From NCBI RefSeq assembly GCF_900074915.1, contig NZ_LT222319.1:1981001-2045000 (forward strand): a stretch of 64,000 bases of DNA, in the 5' to 3' direction. Source of the DNA: Pseudomonas cerasi. Its GTDB lineage: Bacteria > Pseudomonadota > Gammaproteobacteria > Pseudomonadales > Pseudomonadaceae. This document shows positions 54,695-63,976 of this stretch, piece after piece; within the stretch, counting starts at the first letter, position 1; each line of letters starts with the position of its first letter. Below the pieces are notes generated by a model. That model worked only from the letters and a program-made list of their open reading frames with translations. It did no database searches and was not told the origin of the DNA. Made by a program: the position numbers and the translations under genes.

Positions 54695-56107
54695 TTAACG
54701 AATGGGTGGGCCGAGGAAGCGGCTTTGGGTCTCGACCTGAGTATCGCTGTCGATGTCCTTGAGGGTAAAGGTTACCTCGTTGCTGTGCGACGGCAGTTTT
54801 TCCGGCGCACTGGACAGCTCCACCGGCAGGCTGACGATTTCGCCTGCCGGGACACTGATTTCCCGACGGCCCTGCAGTCTCAGGTCGGGCAGGCCGCTGG
54901 CCTGCAGCACATAGGTGTGGTCCACCTGATCCTTGTTCATCACTTTCAGGCTGTAGACGTTTTCGATCCGGCCTTCGGCGTTTTCCCGGAACAGCATGCG
55001 GTCCTTGCTGACCTCCAGACCCACCAGCGTGCGCATGCAGAAAGCAGCCGTCAGCAGCGCAATCATCAGCAGCAGGACCAGCGCATAACCGACCAGACGT
55101 GGGCGCAGAGTGCGGGTGCGTTGCCCGGACAGATTGTGTTCGGTGGTGTAGCGAATCAGGCCGCGAGGGTAGTCCATCTTGTCCATGACCGTATCGCAGG
55201 CATCGACGCACGCCGCACAGCTGATGCACTCCACCTGCAGGCCGTCACGAATGTCGATGCCGGTCGGGCAGACCTGCACGCACATCGTGCAGTCGATGCA
55301 GTCACCCAGCCCCAGTGCCTGAGGATCAGCCTCCTTCTTGCGCGGGCCTCGGGCTTCGCCACGATTCTGGTCGTAGGAGATAATCAGCGTGTCCTTGTCG
55401 AACATCACGCTCTGGAATCGCGCATAGGGGCACATGTAAATGCATACCTGTTCGCGCAGCCAGCCGGCATTCAGGTAAGTGGCCAGGGTAAAGAAACCGA
55501 CCCAGAAATAGGCCCAGCCATCCGCCTGGCCCGTGAACAGATCCACGCACAGCGCGCGGATGGGTGAGAAATACCCGACGAAGGTCATGCCGGTGGCAAG
55601 CCCGATCAGCAGCCACAGGCTGTGCTTGGCGAACTTGCGCAGCAGTTTGCCGGCACTCACCGGGGCATGGTCGAGCCTGATGCGCTGGTTGCGGTCGCCT
55701 TCAGTGACTTTCTCGCACCACATGAAGATCCAGGTCCAGACACTCTGCGGGCAGGTATAGCCACACCAGACACGGCCGGCATAAACGGTGATGAAGAACA
55801 GCCCGAACGCTGCAACGATCAGAATGCCGGACAAGAGGATGAAATCCTGTGGCCAGAACGTCGCGCCGAAGATGTAGAACTTGCGTTCCGGCAGGTTCCA
55901 CCAGACCGCCTGATGCCCGCTTCGATTCAGCCAGACCGTGCCGAAGAAGATAAGCAGCAACAGGGCGCCGCCGAGCATCCGCACATTTCGAAACAGACCC
56001 TTGAACGCGCGGGTCTGGATTTTCTCGCGCGAAGCGTAGAGGTCGGTGAATTCGCCGTTTATTTCGGATGCCGGGGTGATGTCGTGTACTGGAATCTGCT
56101 TGGTCAT
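54695..56107 (-). CDS. ccoG: Cytochrome cbb3 oxidase accessory protein CcoG
   Basis: Polytopic ferredoxin-type protein of 470 residues. Four or five membrane segments, motif WCGYTCPQSVWT, and two [4Fe-4S] clusters (CIDCTMCVQVCP and CISCAACVDACD). It is thought to reduce copper for delivery to CcoN. A C-terminal Ig-like domain (residues ~350-470) follows. It should directly follow ccoP, but a toxin-antitoxin pair intervenes here. Confidence 0.94.
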   Translation of the reverse strand: MTKQIPVHDITPASEINGEFTDLYASREKIQTRAFKGLFRNVRMLGGALLLLIFFGTVWLNRSGHQAVWWNLPERKFYIFGATFWPQDFILLSGILIVAAFGLFFITVYAGRVWCGYTCPQSVWTWIFMWCEKVTEGDRNQRIRLDHAPVSAGKLLRKFAKHSLWLLIGLATGMTFVGYFSPIRALCVDLFTGQADGWAYFWVGFFTLATYLNAGWLREQVCIYMCPYARFQSVMFDKDTLIISYDQNRGEARGPRKKEADPQALGLGDCIDCTMCVQVCPTGIDIRDGLQVECISCAACVDACDTVMDKMDYPRGLIRYTTEHNLSGQRTRTLRPRLVGYALVLLLMIALLTAAFCMRTLVGLEVSKDRMLFRENAEGRIENVYSLKVMNKDQVDHTYVLQASGLPDLRLQGRREISVPAGEIVSLPVELSSAPEKLPSHSNEVTFTLKDIDSDTQVETQSRFLGPPIR

Positions 56108-56171
56108 CGATGAGTCCAGCGGCGGTGGCCTGGCCCCGGCCTATAAAGGTCTGGCAGGTTCACACCCGCGT

Positions 56172-56624
56172 TCAACGTGATGCACGTGAATAAACGGCCG
56201 CTTCTTCATTCAACTGGCTGACCCAGGGATTGAGCAGCGCGACCCCGCACGACTGAAAGTCCATTGTGTTGCGTGTGACCACGGTCATGCCATGCACCAG
56301 CGCAGTGGCGGCGATCAGCGCATCGCTTTCGCTGCGCGGGTCGGGAACGTGCAATTGCGCGCAGCGCCTTGCGACCTGAGTGTCGACTGTCAGGATACGT
56401 CCGGCGAACGCCTTCATTACATGCTGGTCGAGCCACATTCGCAATACAGCGCCTTGTGTCGGGTCGCGGCGTTCGATGCGCAGGATACCTGTTTCGAGTT
56501 CAAGAATCGTGATGGACGAGATGAACAGGCTGGAGGCCATCTGCGTTCGCGACCAGCGCAGCACATTAGCGTCAGCAGTGCGCTTTCTGAGCTCTGAAAC
56601 CACGTTGGTGTCGAGCAGGAACAT
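56172..56624 (-). CDS. PIN-domain toxin (VapC family)
   Basis: Ribonuclease toxin of 150 residues. PIN acidic residues D5 (LLDTNVVSELRK) and the C-terminal SESDALIAATALVHGMTVVT motif are present, so the active site seems intact. It overlaps the antitoxin stop by 1 nt, the usual translational coupling. Sits between ccoG and ccoP. Confidence 0.88.
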   Translation of the reverse strand: MFLLDTNVVSELRKRTADANVLRWSRTQMASSLFISSITILELETGILRIERRDPTQGAVLRMWLDQHVMKAFAGRILTVDTQVARRCAQLHVPDPRSESDALIAATALVHGMTVVTRNTMDFQSCGVALLNPWVSQLNEEAAVYSRASR

Positions 56625-56875
56625 CAGGACAGATCAACCTGTCGGGGCGTGATCACGGCGCGCTGAGGCTCGAACTCGATATCGATGTCAGTGGGCATTA
56701 TCAGCAGGTCGGCGATGCTTGCCGCACTGCCGGTCAGCTTCAGGTAATCCTCGATGCAAAGCAGCACATGGGCCGGGCGGCCGCGGTCGGTAATGAACAC
56801 CGGACCTTCGTTAGCCGCTTTCTTGGCCCCGCTGGTGTCCTGATTGAATTCACGGCTGGAGAGGGTAGTGGGCAT
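56624..56875 (-). CDS. Phd/YefM-type antitoxin
   Basis: Antitoxin of 83 residues. N-terminal DNA-binding fold (LSSREFNQDTSGAKKAANEG; VFITDRGRPAHVLL) followed by an acidic C terminus likely to bind the toxin. First gene of the pair. A 5-bp inverted repeat upstream (56933-56950) may be its autoregulatory operator. Confidence 0.87.
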   Translation of the reverse strand: MPTTLSSREFNQDTSGAKKAANEGPVFITDRGRPAHVLLCIEDYLKLTGSAASIADLLIMPTDIDIEFEPQRAVITPRQVDLS

Positions 56876-56932
56876 GTGCGCGACTTCCAGAATGAGTAGA
56901 CAGAGTGTCGTGGTCGTGAACGAGTCTAGTCA

Positions 56933-56950
56933 TGTAGAGATGTAACTACA
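56933..56950 (-). promoter_or_regulatory. Candidate antitoxin operator
   Basis: TGTAG (56933-56937) and CTACA (56946-56950) form a perfect inverted repeat with an 8-bp spacer, about 60 bp before the antitoxin ATG. Phd-type antitoxins bind short palindromes over their own promoter; the match is suggestive only. Confidence 0.4.
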
Positions 56951-56975
56951 AAGAATTTGTTCTTTCAGAATACTA

Positions 56976-56992
56976 CGGTCACATGCTGACCG
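56976..56992 (-). terminator. Weak hairpin after ccoP
   Basis: CGGTCA (56976-56981), loop CATGC, TGACCG (56987-56992), 9 bp past the ccoP stop. The stem is perfect but short and no T run follows, so termination would be inefficient and the toxin-antitoxin genes may receive read-through. Confidence 0.3.
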
Positions 56993-57000
56993 GAGCTCTG

Positions 57001-57978
57001 TCATCTGGATTCAGGTGGCTGCTCCTGGCGGGACAGGCTGTAAACATAGGCAGCCAGAATGTGAACCCGGTCATTGCCTTGCAGTGCTTGCTGAGCAGGC
57101 ATCTGGCCCTGGCGGCCATCACGAATGGTCTGCTGCAACTGAGCGAAGCTGGAACCGTAGATAAACGCACTGGGGTGGGTCAGGTCCGGCGCGCCGAGAA
57201 TCGGCATTCCCTTGCCCTCTGGCCCATGACAGGCAACGCACAGGCTGGCGAAGGTCTTTTGTCCGGCCACCGGGTCAGCTTTCGCATCTTCCGGTAGCGG
57301 GCGGGCGTCCAGCTGCGTCAGCACATAGGCCGCCACATCGCGAACACCCTGTTCGCCGAGCACGCTGCCCAGAGCCGGCATCACGCCCATACGCCCGGCG
57401 AGGATGGAGGTCTTGATCGCCTGGGCATCGCCGCCCCAACGCCAGTCGGCATCGGTCAGGTTGGGGAAGCCGTAGGCACCTTTCGCGTCAGAGCCGTGGC
57501 AGACCGAGCAGTTGGAGGCAAACAGGCGTGCACCGATTTTCAACGCCTGCGGATCTTTGGCCACTTCCTCGACGGGCATGGCGGCGTACTTGGCAAACAG
57601 CGGCCCGTAACGGGCTTCGGCGTTTGCCACTTCCCGCTCCCATTCGTGGACACTGGTCCAGCCTTGCTGGCCGTCGGAGAATTGCGTCTTGCTGTCCTGG
57701 TCACGGTATTCATAACCGGGCAGCAAACCCTGCCAGTTGCCCAGGCCCGGGTACAGGAGCAGATAGCCCAACGCAAAGACGATGGTCGCTATGAATAGGT
57801 AGAACCACCATCTGGGTAGCGGGTTGTCGTATTCCTCGATACCGTCGAATGTATGGCCGACAGTTTCATCCGTGGGTTCGTCGGGCTGACCTTTGCGCGT
57901 GGACACAAGCAGCCAGAGCATGGCGATGATGGTGCCCAGGGTCAGGACCGCGACGTACAGGCTCCAGAACGTACTCAT
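57001..57978 (-). CDS. ccoP: cbb3 oxidase dihaem subunit CcoP
   Basis: Membrane-anchored dihaem cytochrome c of 325 residues. Two CXXCH sites (NCSVCHGSD and CVACHGPEG) in tandem cytochrome c domains, an N-terminal hydrophobic helix ([17 protein letters not shown]) and a second near residues 58-78. It passes electrons to CcoO/CcoN. It overlaps ccoQ by 4 nt. Confidence 0.96.
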   Translation of the reverse strand: MSTFWSLYVAVLTLGTIIAMLWLLVSTRKGQPDEPTDETVGHTFDGIEEYDNPLPRWWFYLFIATIVFALGYLLLYPGLGNWQGLLPGYEYRDQDSKTQFSDGQQGWTSVHEWEREVANAEARYGPLFAKYAAMPVEEVAKDPQALKIGARLFASNCSVCHGSDAKGAYGFPNLTDADWRWGGDAQAIKTSILAGRMGVMPALGSVLGEQGVRDVAAYVLTQLDARPLPEDAKADPVAGQKTFASLCVACHGPEGKGMPILGAPDLTHPSAFIYGSSFAQLQQTIRDGRQGQMPAQQALQGNDRVHILAAYVYSLSRQEQPPESR

Positions 57979-58169
57979 GACCGGCCGTCCCGTTCAGCCC
58001 TGGCAGTTTCGACCTTGCCGATGGCCTCGGGATCATCCGCGAAAGGCAGCAGGGTCGCGTCGTCGAAGTCTGCCTTGCGGGCAGGGCTGAACACCCACAG
58101 CATCAGGCCGATGAACGCCACCATCACGACCAGTGTGCCAAGGCCTCGAATCATTCCGATGTCCATCAT
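57975..58169 (-). CDS. ccoQ: cbb3 oxidase subunit CcoQ
   Basis: Small membrane protein of 64 residues with one transmembrane helix ([18 protein letters not shown], residues ~12-29). It stabilises the oxidase. ATG 58169 or 58166 (MDIGMIRGL). The start lies 3 bp past the ccoO stop. Confidence 0.93.
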   Translation of the reverse strand: MMDIGMIRGLGTLVVMVAFIGLMLWVFSPARKADFDDATLLPFADDPEAIGKVETARAERDGRS

Positions 58170-58171
58170 GT

Positions 58172-58780
58172 TCACCGTTTGCTCTTGATGAGCGTGCCAA
58201 GGCCTTGCAGATAGGCCACCAGCGCGTCCATTTCGGTCTTGCCCTGTACCGCAGCCGCCGCACCGGCGATATCCGTGTCGGTGTAAGGGGTGCCGAGGGT
58301 ACGCAGCACCTGTAGCTTTTTCGCAGTCTGCGTGCTGTCGATGGTCTTCTCGGCCAGAAACGGATAAGCCGGCATGATCGAGGTCGGGACCAGGTCGCGC
58401 GGGTTGTTCAGGTGTACACGGTGCCACTCGTCCGAGTAACGACCGCCGATCCGTGCCAGGTCCGGCCCGGTGCGTTTGGAGCCCCACAGGAAAGGATGAT
58501 CCCAGACGCTTTCGCCTGCCACCGAGTAATGCCCGTAGCGCTCGGTTTCGGCGCGCAGCGGTCGGATCATCTGCGAGTGGCAACCGACGCAGCCGTTGGC
58601 GATGAATACATCACGGCCTTCCACCTCAAGCGCGCTGCGTGGCTTCATGCCCTCGATAGGCTGGTTGGTCACGTCCTGAAAAAACAGCGGGACGATCTGC
58701 GTCAGTCCGCCGATGCTCACGGCAATCACCATGAAGAAGGCCAGCAGGCCGATGTTTTTTTCCAGCGCATCATGCTTCAT
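58172..58780 (-). CDS. ccoO: cbb3 oxidase monohaem subunit CcoO
   Basis: Cytochrome c subunit of 202 residues with N-terminal membrane anchor ([20 protein letters not shown]) and one CXXCH ([14 protein letters not shown]). The start is ATG 58780 (MKHDALEKN), overlapping the ccoN stop; longer upstream frames are not supported. Confidence 0.95.
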   Translation of the reverse strand: MKHDALEKNIGLLAFFMVIAVSIGGLTQIVPLFFQDVTNQPIEGMKPRSALEVEGRDVFIANGCVGCHSQMIRPLRAETERYGHYSVAGESVWDHPFLWGSKRTGPDLARIGGRYSDEWHRVHLNNPRDLVPTSIMPAYPFLAEKTIDSTQTAKKLQVLRTLGTPYTDTDIAGAAAAVQGKTEMDALVAYLQGLGTLIKSKR

Positions 58781-60222
58781 CAATGCGCCCCCGCGACTGC
58801 GATGCGGGTGGCCGCCTCGGCCGCCTGCGGGTCCGAGGCCCGTATCGTACGCACGACGTTGTAGGCCATCAGCAACATACCGCTGGTGAAAATCGCGCCG
58901 CCGATGGCCCGCACGATATAGCCCAGGTGGCTGGCCTGCATGGTTTCGATGAAGGAATAGGTCAACGTGCCATCGTCGTTCACCGCGCGCCACATCAGGC
59001 CCTGGGTGATGCCATTGACCCACATCGAGGTGATGTAAAGCACGGTGCCGACGGTCGCGAGCCAGAAGTGCGTGTTGATCAGGCTGACGCTGTACATATG
59101 CGGTCGGGCATAGAGTTTCGGAATCATGTGGTAGATCGACCCGATGGTAATCATCGCGACCCAGCCCAGCGCCCCGGCGTGGACATGGCCGATGGTCCAG
59201 TCCGTGTAGTGCGAAAGCGAGTTGACGGTCTTGATTGCCATCATCGGGCCTTCGAAGGTCGACATGCCATAGAACGCCAGCGAGACCACCAGAAAGCGCA
59301 GTATCGAATCGGTCCGCAACTTATGCCACGCGCCCGACAGCGTCATCATGCCGTTGATCATCCCGCCCCAGCTGGGCACCAGCAGAATGATCGACATGAC
59401 CATGCCCAGCGACTGCGCCCAGTCCGGCAGCGCGGTGTAGTGCAGATGGTGCGGACCGGCCCAGATATACAGGGTGATCAATGCCCAGAAATGCACGATG
59501 GATAAACGATAGGAGTAGACCGGGCGCTCGGCCTGCTTGGGCACGAAGTAATACATCATGCCGAGAAAACCGGTGGTCAGGAAAAAACCGACGGCATTGT
59601 GTCCGTACCACCACTGGATCATGGCGTCGGTCGCGCCAGCGTAGGCCGAATAGGATTTGAACAGGCTAACCGGCAACGAGATATGGTTGACGATGTGCAG
59701 CATGCCGGTCACCACGATGAACGCGCCGTAGAACCAGTTGGCGACGTAGATATGCCGGGTGCGGCGTTTGATGATGGTGCCGAAAAACACTGCAGCGTAG
59801 GCGGCCCAGACGATGGCCAGCAGAATCGCCACCGGCCATTCGAGCTCGGCATATTCCTTGGTGGTGGTGTAGCCCATCGGCAGGGTCACGATGGCGCCGA
59901 CGATCACGGCCTGCCAGCCCCAGAAGGTGAAGGCCGCCAGACCATCGGAAATCAGCCGCGTCTGGCAAGTGCGTTGCACCACGTAATAAGAGGTGGCGAA
60001 CAGCGCGCAGCCGCCGAAGGCAAAGATCACCAGATTGGTGTGCAGCGGGCGCAGGCGTCCGAAGGTGGTCCATTCAAGTTCCAGGTTCAGCCCTGGCCAG
60101 ACCAGTTGCGAAGCAATGAACACGCCCAGGCTCATGCCGACCACACCCCAGACCACAGCCATGATGGCAAACTGGCGCACCACGGTGTAGTTGTAGGTTG
60201 TAGGACTGATTGTTGTGCTCAT
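58780..60222 (-). CDS. ccoN: cbb3 oxidase catalytic subunit CcoN
   Basis: Haem-copper oxidase subunit I of 480 residues with about twelve transmembrane helices. Histidine ligands lie in segments such as [14 protein letters not shown] and [20 protein letters not shown], and [20 protein letters not shown] is the Cu-B region. It reduces O2 with high affinity. First gene of ccoNOQP. I found no good Anr box in the 674-bp upstream gap. Confidence 0.97.
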   Translation of the reverse strand: MSTTISPTTYNYTVVRQFAIMAVVWGVVGMSLGVFIASQLVWPGLNLELEWTTFGRLRPLHTNLVIFAFGGCALFATSYYVVQRTCQTRLISDGLAAFTFWGWQAVIVGAIVTLPMGYTTTKEYAELEWPVAILLAIVWAAYAAVFFGTIIKRRTRHIYVANWFYGAFIVVTGMLHIVNHISLPVSLFKSYSAYAGATDAMIQWWYGHNAVGFFLTTGFLGMMYYFVPKQAERPVYSYRLSIVHFWALITLYIWAGPHHLHYTALPDWAQSLGMVMSIILLVPSWGGMINGMMTLSGAWHKLRTDSILRFLVVSLAFYGMSTFEGPMMAIKTVNSLSHYTDWTIGHVHAGALGWVAMITIGSIYHMIPKLYARPHMYSVSLINTHFWLATVGTVLYITSMWVNGITQGLMWRAVNDDGTLTYSFIETMQASHLGYIVRAIGGAIFTSGMLLMAYNVVRTIRASDPQAAEAATRIAVAGAH

Positions 60223-60455
60223 TGCAGACTTCCACGATTCAGAGGGTTACCGCAGACGTAATCGGGCCAGGGCGATGCAGCGCTGGCAATCGCATCGAAG
60301 CACACCGAAGAGGCAGGGGCAGGAACAGACAGGCACATCAATGAGCGTCAAAGGGCTGCGGCAGACGCGTGTCACGAGTTTAGCGTTGAAACAGGGGGTG
60401 TGGGAAGTCGCAGGTTCTGTACGAAAAGATGCTGCGCAATGCGTCAGCGAGTATT

Positions 60456-60478
60456 CCGCACCCCGTTGCAGGGTGCGG
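60456..60478. other. Strong hairpin in the ccoN upstream gap
   Basis: CCGCACCC (60456-60463), 7-nt loop CGTTGCA, GGGTGCGG (60471-60478). Perfect 8-bp stem without a T run, so probably not a simple terminator. Confidence 0.55.
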
Positions 60479-60724
60479 AGTTCACGCATCGCCGCTGGAC
60501 TGGAACACAGCGGTGGCGACCTTCGCGTACAGACGAGTTGATCAGGACCCGCGCAAAGACTGTCACGTATGTTCAGTCGGCAGTAACACCTGTCATTGCC
60601 CAGCAAATCGGCCTGAGCAGGCATATGACTCTGGTGACCGACTCAGCGGTGTTGTTGCAATGTGCGAGGCCAGTGCCGTCAATGAAACCGCCCGGCGGTG
60701 TCAGGTTTGGGGCGCTCATCGCCT

Positions 60725-60759
60725 GGGTACTTTACCTAGTGCACCTTGACAGAGTACCC
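60725..60759. other. Second inverted repeat in the same gap
   Basis: GGGTACT (60725-60731) and AGTACCC (60753-60759) are perfect 7-bp arms separated by 21 bp. Possible operator; no regulator can be named. Confidence 0.35.
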
Positions 60760-60896
60760 GGGCAGACCTGAATGGCGGCTGTCCGACGGGGCGGGGCGTC
60801 TCGATGCGCCGTGCGCTCGCGATTCGTACGGGATTCGCGACCCGGTTCGCCGCTATAGTGATGGGCTACTTTGCGACCCACCTGAATGAGGCAAAC

Positions 60897-61586
60897 ATGA
60901 GCAACGGCTTTAAGCCCGGTATCGGTCAGGATCAATGGCTGCAGCTGGTCAGTGAAAGAGGCTGGATGTGGACGCCCGCGCAACTTGCGGGTGCGCTGGA
61001 CGCGCCGACCCTGTTGCTGGCGCATGGTGCAGGTGCACCGATGGACAGCGACTTCATGAACCGCATGGCGGCTGATCTGGCGGCGCAAGGTATCAGCGTC
61101 CTGCGCTTCGAGTTTCCTTATATGGCGCAGCGGCGTCGGGGCGGCAGCAAGCGTCCACCCAATCCACAGGCACAATTGCTGGAATGCTGGAGAGAGGTGT
61201 TCGCCTGTGTGCGTGCTCACATCCGCGGGCGTCTGGCGGTCGGCGGCAAATCAATGGGCGGGCGGATGGCCAGCCTGATCGCCGATGAGCTTGAGGTCGA
61301 TGCGCTGGTGTGTCTAGGGTATCCGTTCTACGCCGTGGGCAAGCCTGAAAAACCACGCGTGGCGCATCTGGCCGACCTTAAGACACCCACGCTGATCGTG
61401 CAGGGCGAACGCGACGCGCTAGGCAATCGCGAAGCCGTAGAAGGCTATGCATTGTCGAGTGCCATTCGGCTGCACTGGTTGACGACTGCCAATCACGACC
61501 TCAAACCCCTGAAGGTCGCGGGTATCAGCCATGAGCACTGCCTGGCTGAGTCCGTGAGAGAGATTGCCGGGTTCCTGCGCGCCTGA
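60897..61586 (+). CDS. Small alpha/beta hydrolase (KANL3/Tex30-like)
   Basis: Cytosolic hydrolase of about 229 residues. Nucleophile motif GGKSMGGRMA (GxSxG) and C-terminal His in TANHDLKPL are present. N-terminal LLLAHGAGAPMDSDFM is typical of the TEX30/KANL3-type dienelactone-hydrolase-related family. Start ATG 60897 has GAGG at 60888-60891; the upstream codon at 60804 is unlikely. Substrate unknown. Confidence 0.85.
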   Translation: MSNGFKPGIGQDQWLQLVSERGWMWTPAQLAGALDAPTLLLAHGAGAPMDSDFMNRMAADLAAQGISVLRFEFPYMAQRRRGGSKRPPNPQAQLLECWREVFACVRAHIRGRLAVGGKSMGGRMASLIADELEVDALVCLGYPFYAVGKPEKPRVAHLADLKTPTLIVQGERDALGNREAVEGYALSSAIRLHWLTTANHDLKPLKVAGISHEHCLAESVREIAGFLRA

Positions 61587-61827
61587 GTCACCGGCAAGGC
61601 AGGCCGATGGTGGTTCGCATTTTACCCACCTTGCCGTCGGCGATGACGGGGGACTGTTCCAGCTCCGATCTCAGCGTCAGCCGACCTGTCAGTGAGGACG
61701 TCCTGAAAGGCTGTGAGTTGATGCTCGCGGCAAAGCGGCCTTCATGGGTTGCAGGTTGAACGCAGCGCTGGCGTGAGGGAGTTGGACGGTGCATGGGCTG
61801 GCCCTGGGAAACTCCTGAAAACGGTGA

Positions 61828-61858
61828 CAGGGCGTTACGCCTTTAGCGCAACGCCCTG
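61828..61858 (-). terminator. Hairpin terminator for the Ig-like gene
   Basis: CAGGGCGTTACGC (61828-61840), loop CTTTA, GCGCAACGCCCTG (61846-61858), a 13-bp stem with one mismatch. On the minus strand it is followed by CCGTTTTC. It lies 29 bp past the stop of the frameshifted gene. The rest of the ~300-bp gap after the hydrolase holds no gene. Confidence 0.65.
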
Positions 61859-61886
61859 CCGGATGAACAATGGGTTCAGCAATCGG

Positions 61887-63468
61887 TCATCTGATGCCTA
61901 CGCCGAGACTGGAATTGTGACTCTTCAGTTTGAAGTTGCCGCCAGTGACCATGTTTTTCACGTAATACCAGTTCCATCCGCCGATGCCGGCGCTTGAAAC
62001 AGTCGACGACCAATAGTTGCCGTTGCCCATCGGCCAGCGATTGCCGTACAGGTTATAGATCTCCACCAGTTCGTGAATGGTCGGAATCCTCGCGCTGTTG
62101 TTGCCCGCGTTTTTGCTGATCTGAGAAAAGCTGCCGCTGCCCAGACCGATGCAATGGATGGCGCCGGTGACGGTGATCAGGTAGCTTTTACTCGCGCCCG
62201 AAGCATCGGTCGCTGTAATGGTGGCTGTGCCGTTGCCTCGAACCGAGGTCAGGCCATTGCTGTCCACTTTCGCGACCAGCGGGTCGCTCGAAGCGTACTG
62301 ATAGGGTGCCTGTCCGCCACTGGCCTGACGCAGAAGGGTGGTATCGGACGGGAAGTTCGGCAACAGGTCCGGCGAGCCCGGAAGCAGATACACCTTGCCA
62401 GCCAGCGTGACCGGCGAGGTGTCCAGCAGCAGCTCGGGCTGCGCCGCCAGAATCTGCAAGGCCAGCGTGCCGGATACCTGCACCAGACCGTTGACGCGAT
62501 TGACCACATAAGAAATCGCCACCGTCTGCCCGGCGTTTGCCGTTACCAAAGCAAACGCAAACAGCATCTCCAGCGTCTTGCCGGCTTCTGCGCTCGACAG
62601 GGTCTTTTCCTGGGTGTCACTGCCGTTCGGCCCTTGCCATTGCACGATCACCTGATCGCCGGCTTTCAGGTTGGCGGTGGCGTCGATCACCACGGTTGCA
62701 CCGGATGAAGCGTTGGCCGGGTCGAGTATGGTGCCGATGGCTTCTTTTATGGTTGGGGTGGGCAGGGGCGTTGCTTGCGCGAGTTGCAGCTTCACGTCCA
62801 CCGACTCCGAGATTCCCTGCCAGATCTGTAATCGTGTAGTAGACCGGCGCCTCAATGTCACCGATCAACTCCAGAAACGGCCTGGCGAAGTCGACCATTG
62901 TTCGTTTAAGACCCACGTCATCACTGCTCACCACCGCCATCGGACCGGGCAGATCATCCCAGTAGGTGCGGACAACATCGCCCTCCTGCATGCCGTTGTA
63001 GCTGGCAATCGTCCCTGAAAGCACGTTACCCATGGTTTGCAGTTCTTCTGAGGTCAGACCGTTCTGTACCTGCGTGGGAAAAATGATGGGGGCCAGCAGC
63101 GGATCGCCAGGCGGGGTAAGGTCTACGATTACAACTGTCTCGGCAGAAAACTCGACGACCATATTGATCGGGTTTTCGACCGCGTAAGCCACCGAGTGAC
63201 GACCTTCCGTCAACAGCTCGGATGGAATGTGCAGCATGAGGTCGTCACCTGGCATCTGCGAAAGCAGTATCTCTTTCTTGAGACCAATAAGCACTCCATC
63301 GAAGTACAGCTGATAGGTATAGCCGGGGCGCGCGCCTTGCCAGACGTTCAACAGCACTTCGAGGGGCATGTTCAAACTGTCGACGGGTAATAGTCCACCG
63401 TTCAAGGCGGCTGCGATGACTGGCGAAGTCAGCACGTTTTCTTTTTTTTCAGTCGCAAGGTTATACAT
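61887..63468 (-). pseudogene. Ig-like / C-type-lectin-like protein, frameshifted
   Basis: Two minus-strand frames together encode one protein of about 527 residues. The 5' frame (start 63468, AAGGA upstream) is meaningful through APVYYTITDLAGN. The other frame then takes over with ESVDVKLQLAQATPLPTPTI. A one-base loss near 62811 explains the switch. In its present state translation would run on as an Arg/His-rich tail to 62617. The N-terminal part is beta-rich and Ig-like. A Big2-like domain follows (YASSDPLVAKVDSNGLTSV). The C terminus resembles a C-type-lectin-type fold (ARIPTIHELVEIYNLYGN; GNYWSSTVSS). No signal peptide is visible. It could be a real decay or a sequencing error. Confidence 0.75.
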
Positions 63469-63491
63469 GGGCGTTCCTTATACGTGTAAAA

Positions 63492-63517
63492 GTTGCGGGC
63501 CCTTGTGAGCCCGCAAC
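63492..63517 (-). terminator. Terminator after the 151-residue gene
   Basis: GTTGCGGGC (63492-63500) and GCCCGCAAC (63509-63517), perfect 9-bp stem, 8-nt loop. On the minus strand it is followed by TTTTA, 4 bp past the stop of the 63521-63976 gene. Confidence 0.8.
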
Positions 63518-63520
63518 GGT

Positions 63521-63976
63521 TTAGCGACTCAGACAGGTAAAGTCGGTAGGTTTAAGCATATGCACGATGACGCGAGTGACTGTGGAGTTTGCCGGACTTT
63601 GATTGCTGCCTTCGACAGGGTCGACGGTATAACTCGCCTCCGCAAACCCTGTGCAAATAAGCAGTGTGTTGATCTGAGGGACCTTGAATACATGCCCTTG
63701 CACAACATCCACTTCATCCAGCTTACGAGTCGTCACATAAGTAGCGGCTTCGATGGGATTATTGAAGTCGTCAAAACCCTTGAACGTGAAGGTGATCTTC
63801 TGGCCCTCGGCAATATTTACATAAGGTGAGACTTTTACATCGGCACCGTCTGGATTTTCATTGGGCCCCAGCACTCCGTTGGACGTGAGATTGAACGTGG
63901 GCCCGGTCAATCCGTTTTCGCCACCGGGTTGCTCTTCTCGAGACCGTACTGTTACAGGCTGAGTCGGACTCGTCAT
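63521..63976 (-). CDS. Hypothetical Ig-like beta-rich protein
   Basis: Protein of 151 residues. No family is recognised. A beta-rich core (KITFTFKGFDDFNNPIEAAT; YVTTRKLDEVDVVQGHVFKV) resembles the small modular domains of the larger gene downstream. The N terminus is polar (SPTQPVTVRSREEQPGGENG) with no signal peptide. Its own terminator separates it from the frameshifted gene, 52 bp further on. It may be a stand-alone single-domain relative of the larger protein. Confidence 0.65.
   Translation of the reverse strand: MTSPTQPVTVRSREEQPGGENGLTGPTFNLTSNGVLGPNENPDGADVKVSPYVNIAEGQKITFTFKGFDDFNNPIEAATYVTTRKLDEVDVVQGHVFKVPQINTLLICTGFAEASYTVDPVEGSNQSPANSTVTRVIVHMLKPTDFTCLSR

Larger units (their letters stand above)
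60223..60896. other. Gene-free gap ccoN to hydrolase (divergent)
   Basis: No credible coding sequence in 674 bp; the open frames here have no recognisable family or ribosome-binding site. It holds the ccoN promoter region and two hairpins. No TTGAT-N4-ATCAA is seen; the nearest candidate at 60337-60351 (ATCAATGAGCGTCAA) has both half-sites in the same orientation. Confidence 0.5.

Noticed and set aside
60337-60351. Possible Anr box upstream of ccoN (ATCAATGAGCGTCAA)
   Set aside because: Half-sites are in direct, not inverted, orientation and the 4-bp spacing fails.
60429-60749. Plus-strand frames in the ccoN upstream gap
   Set aside because: No ribosome-binding site, no recognised family, and composition unlike the real genes.
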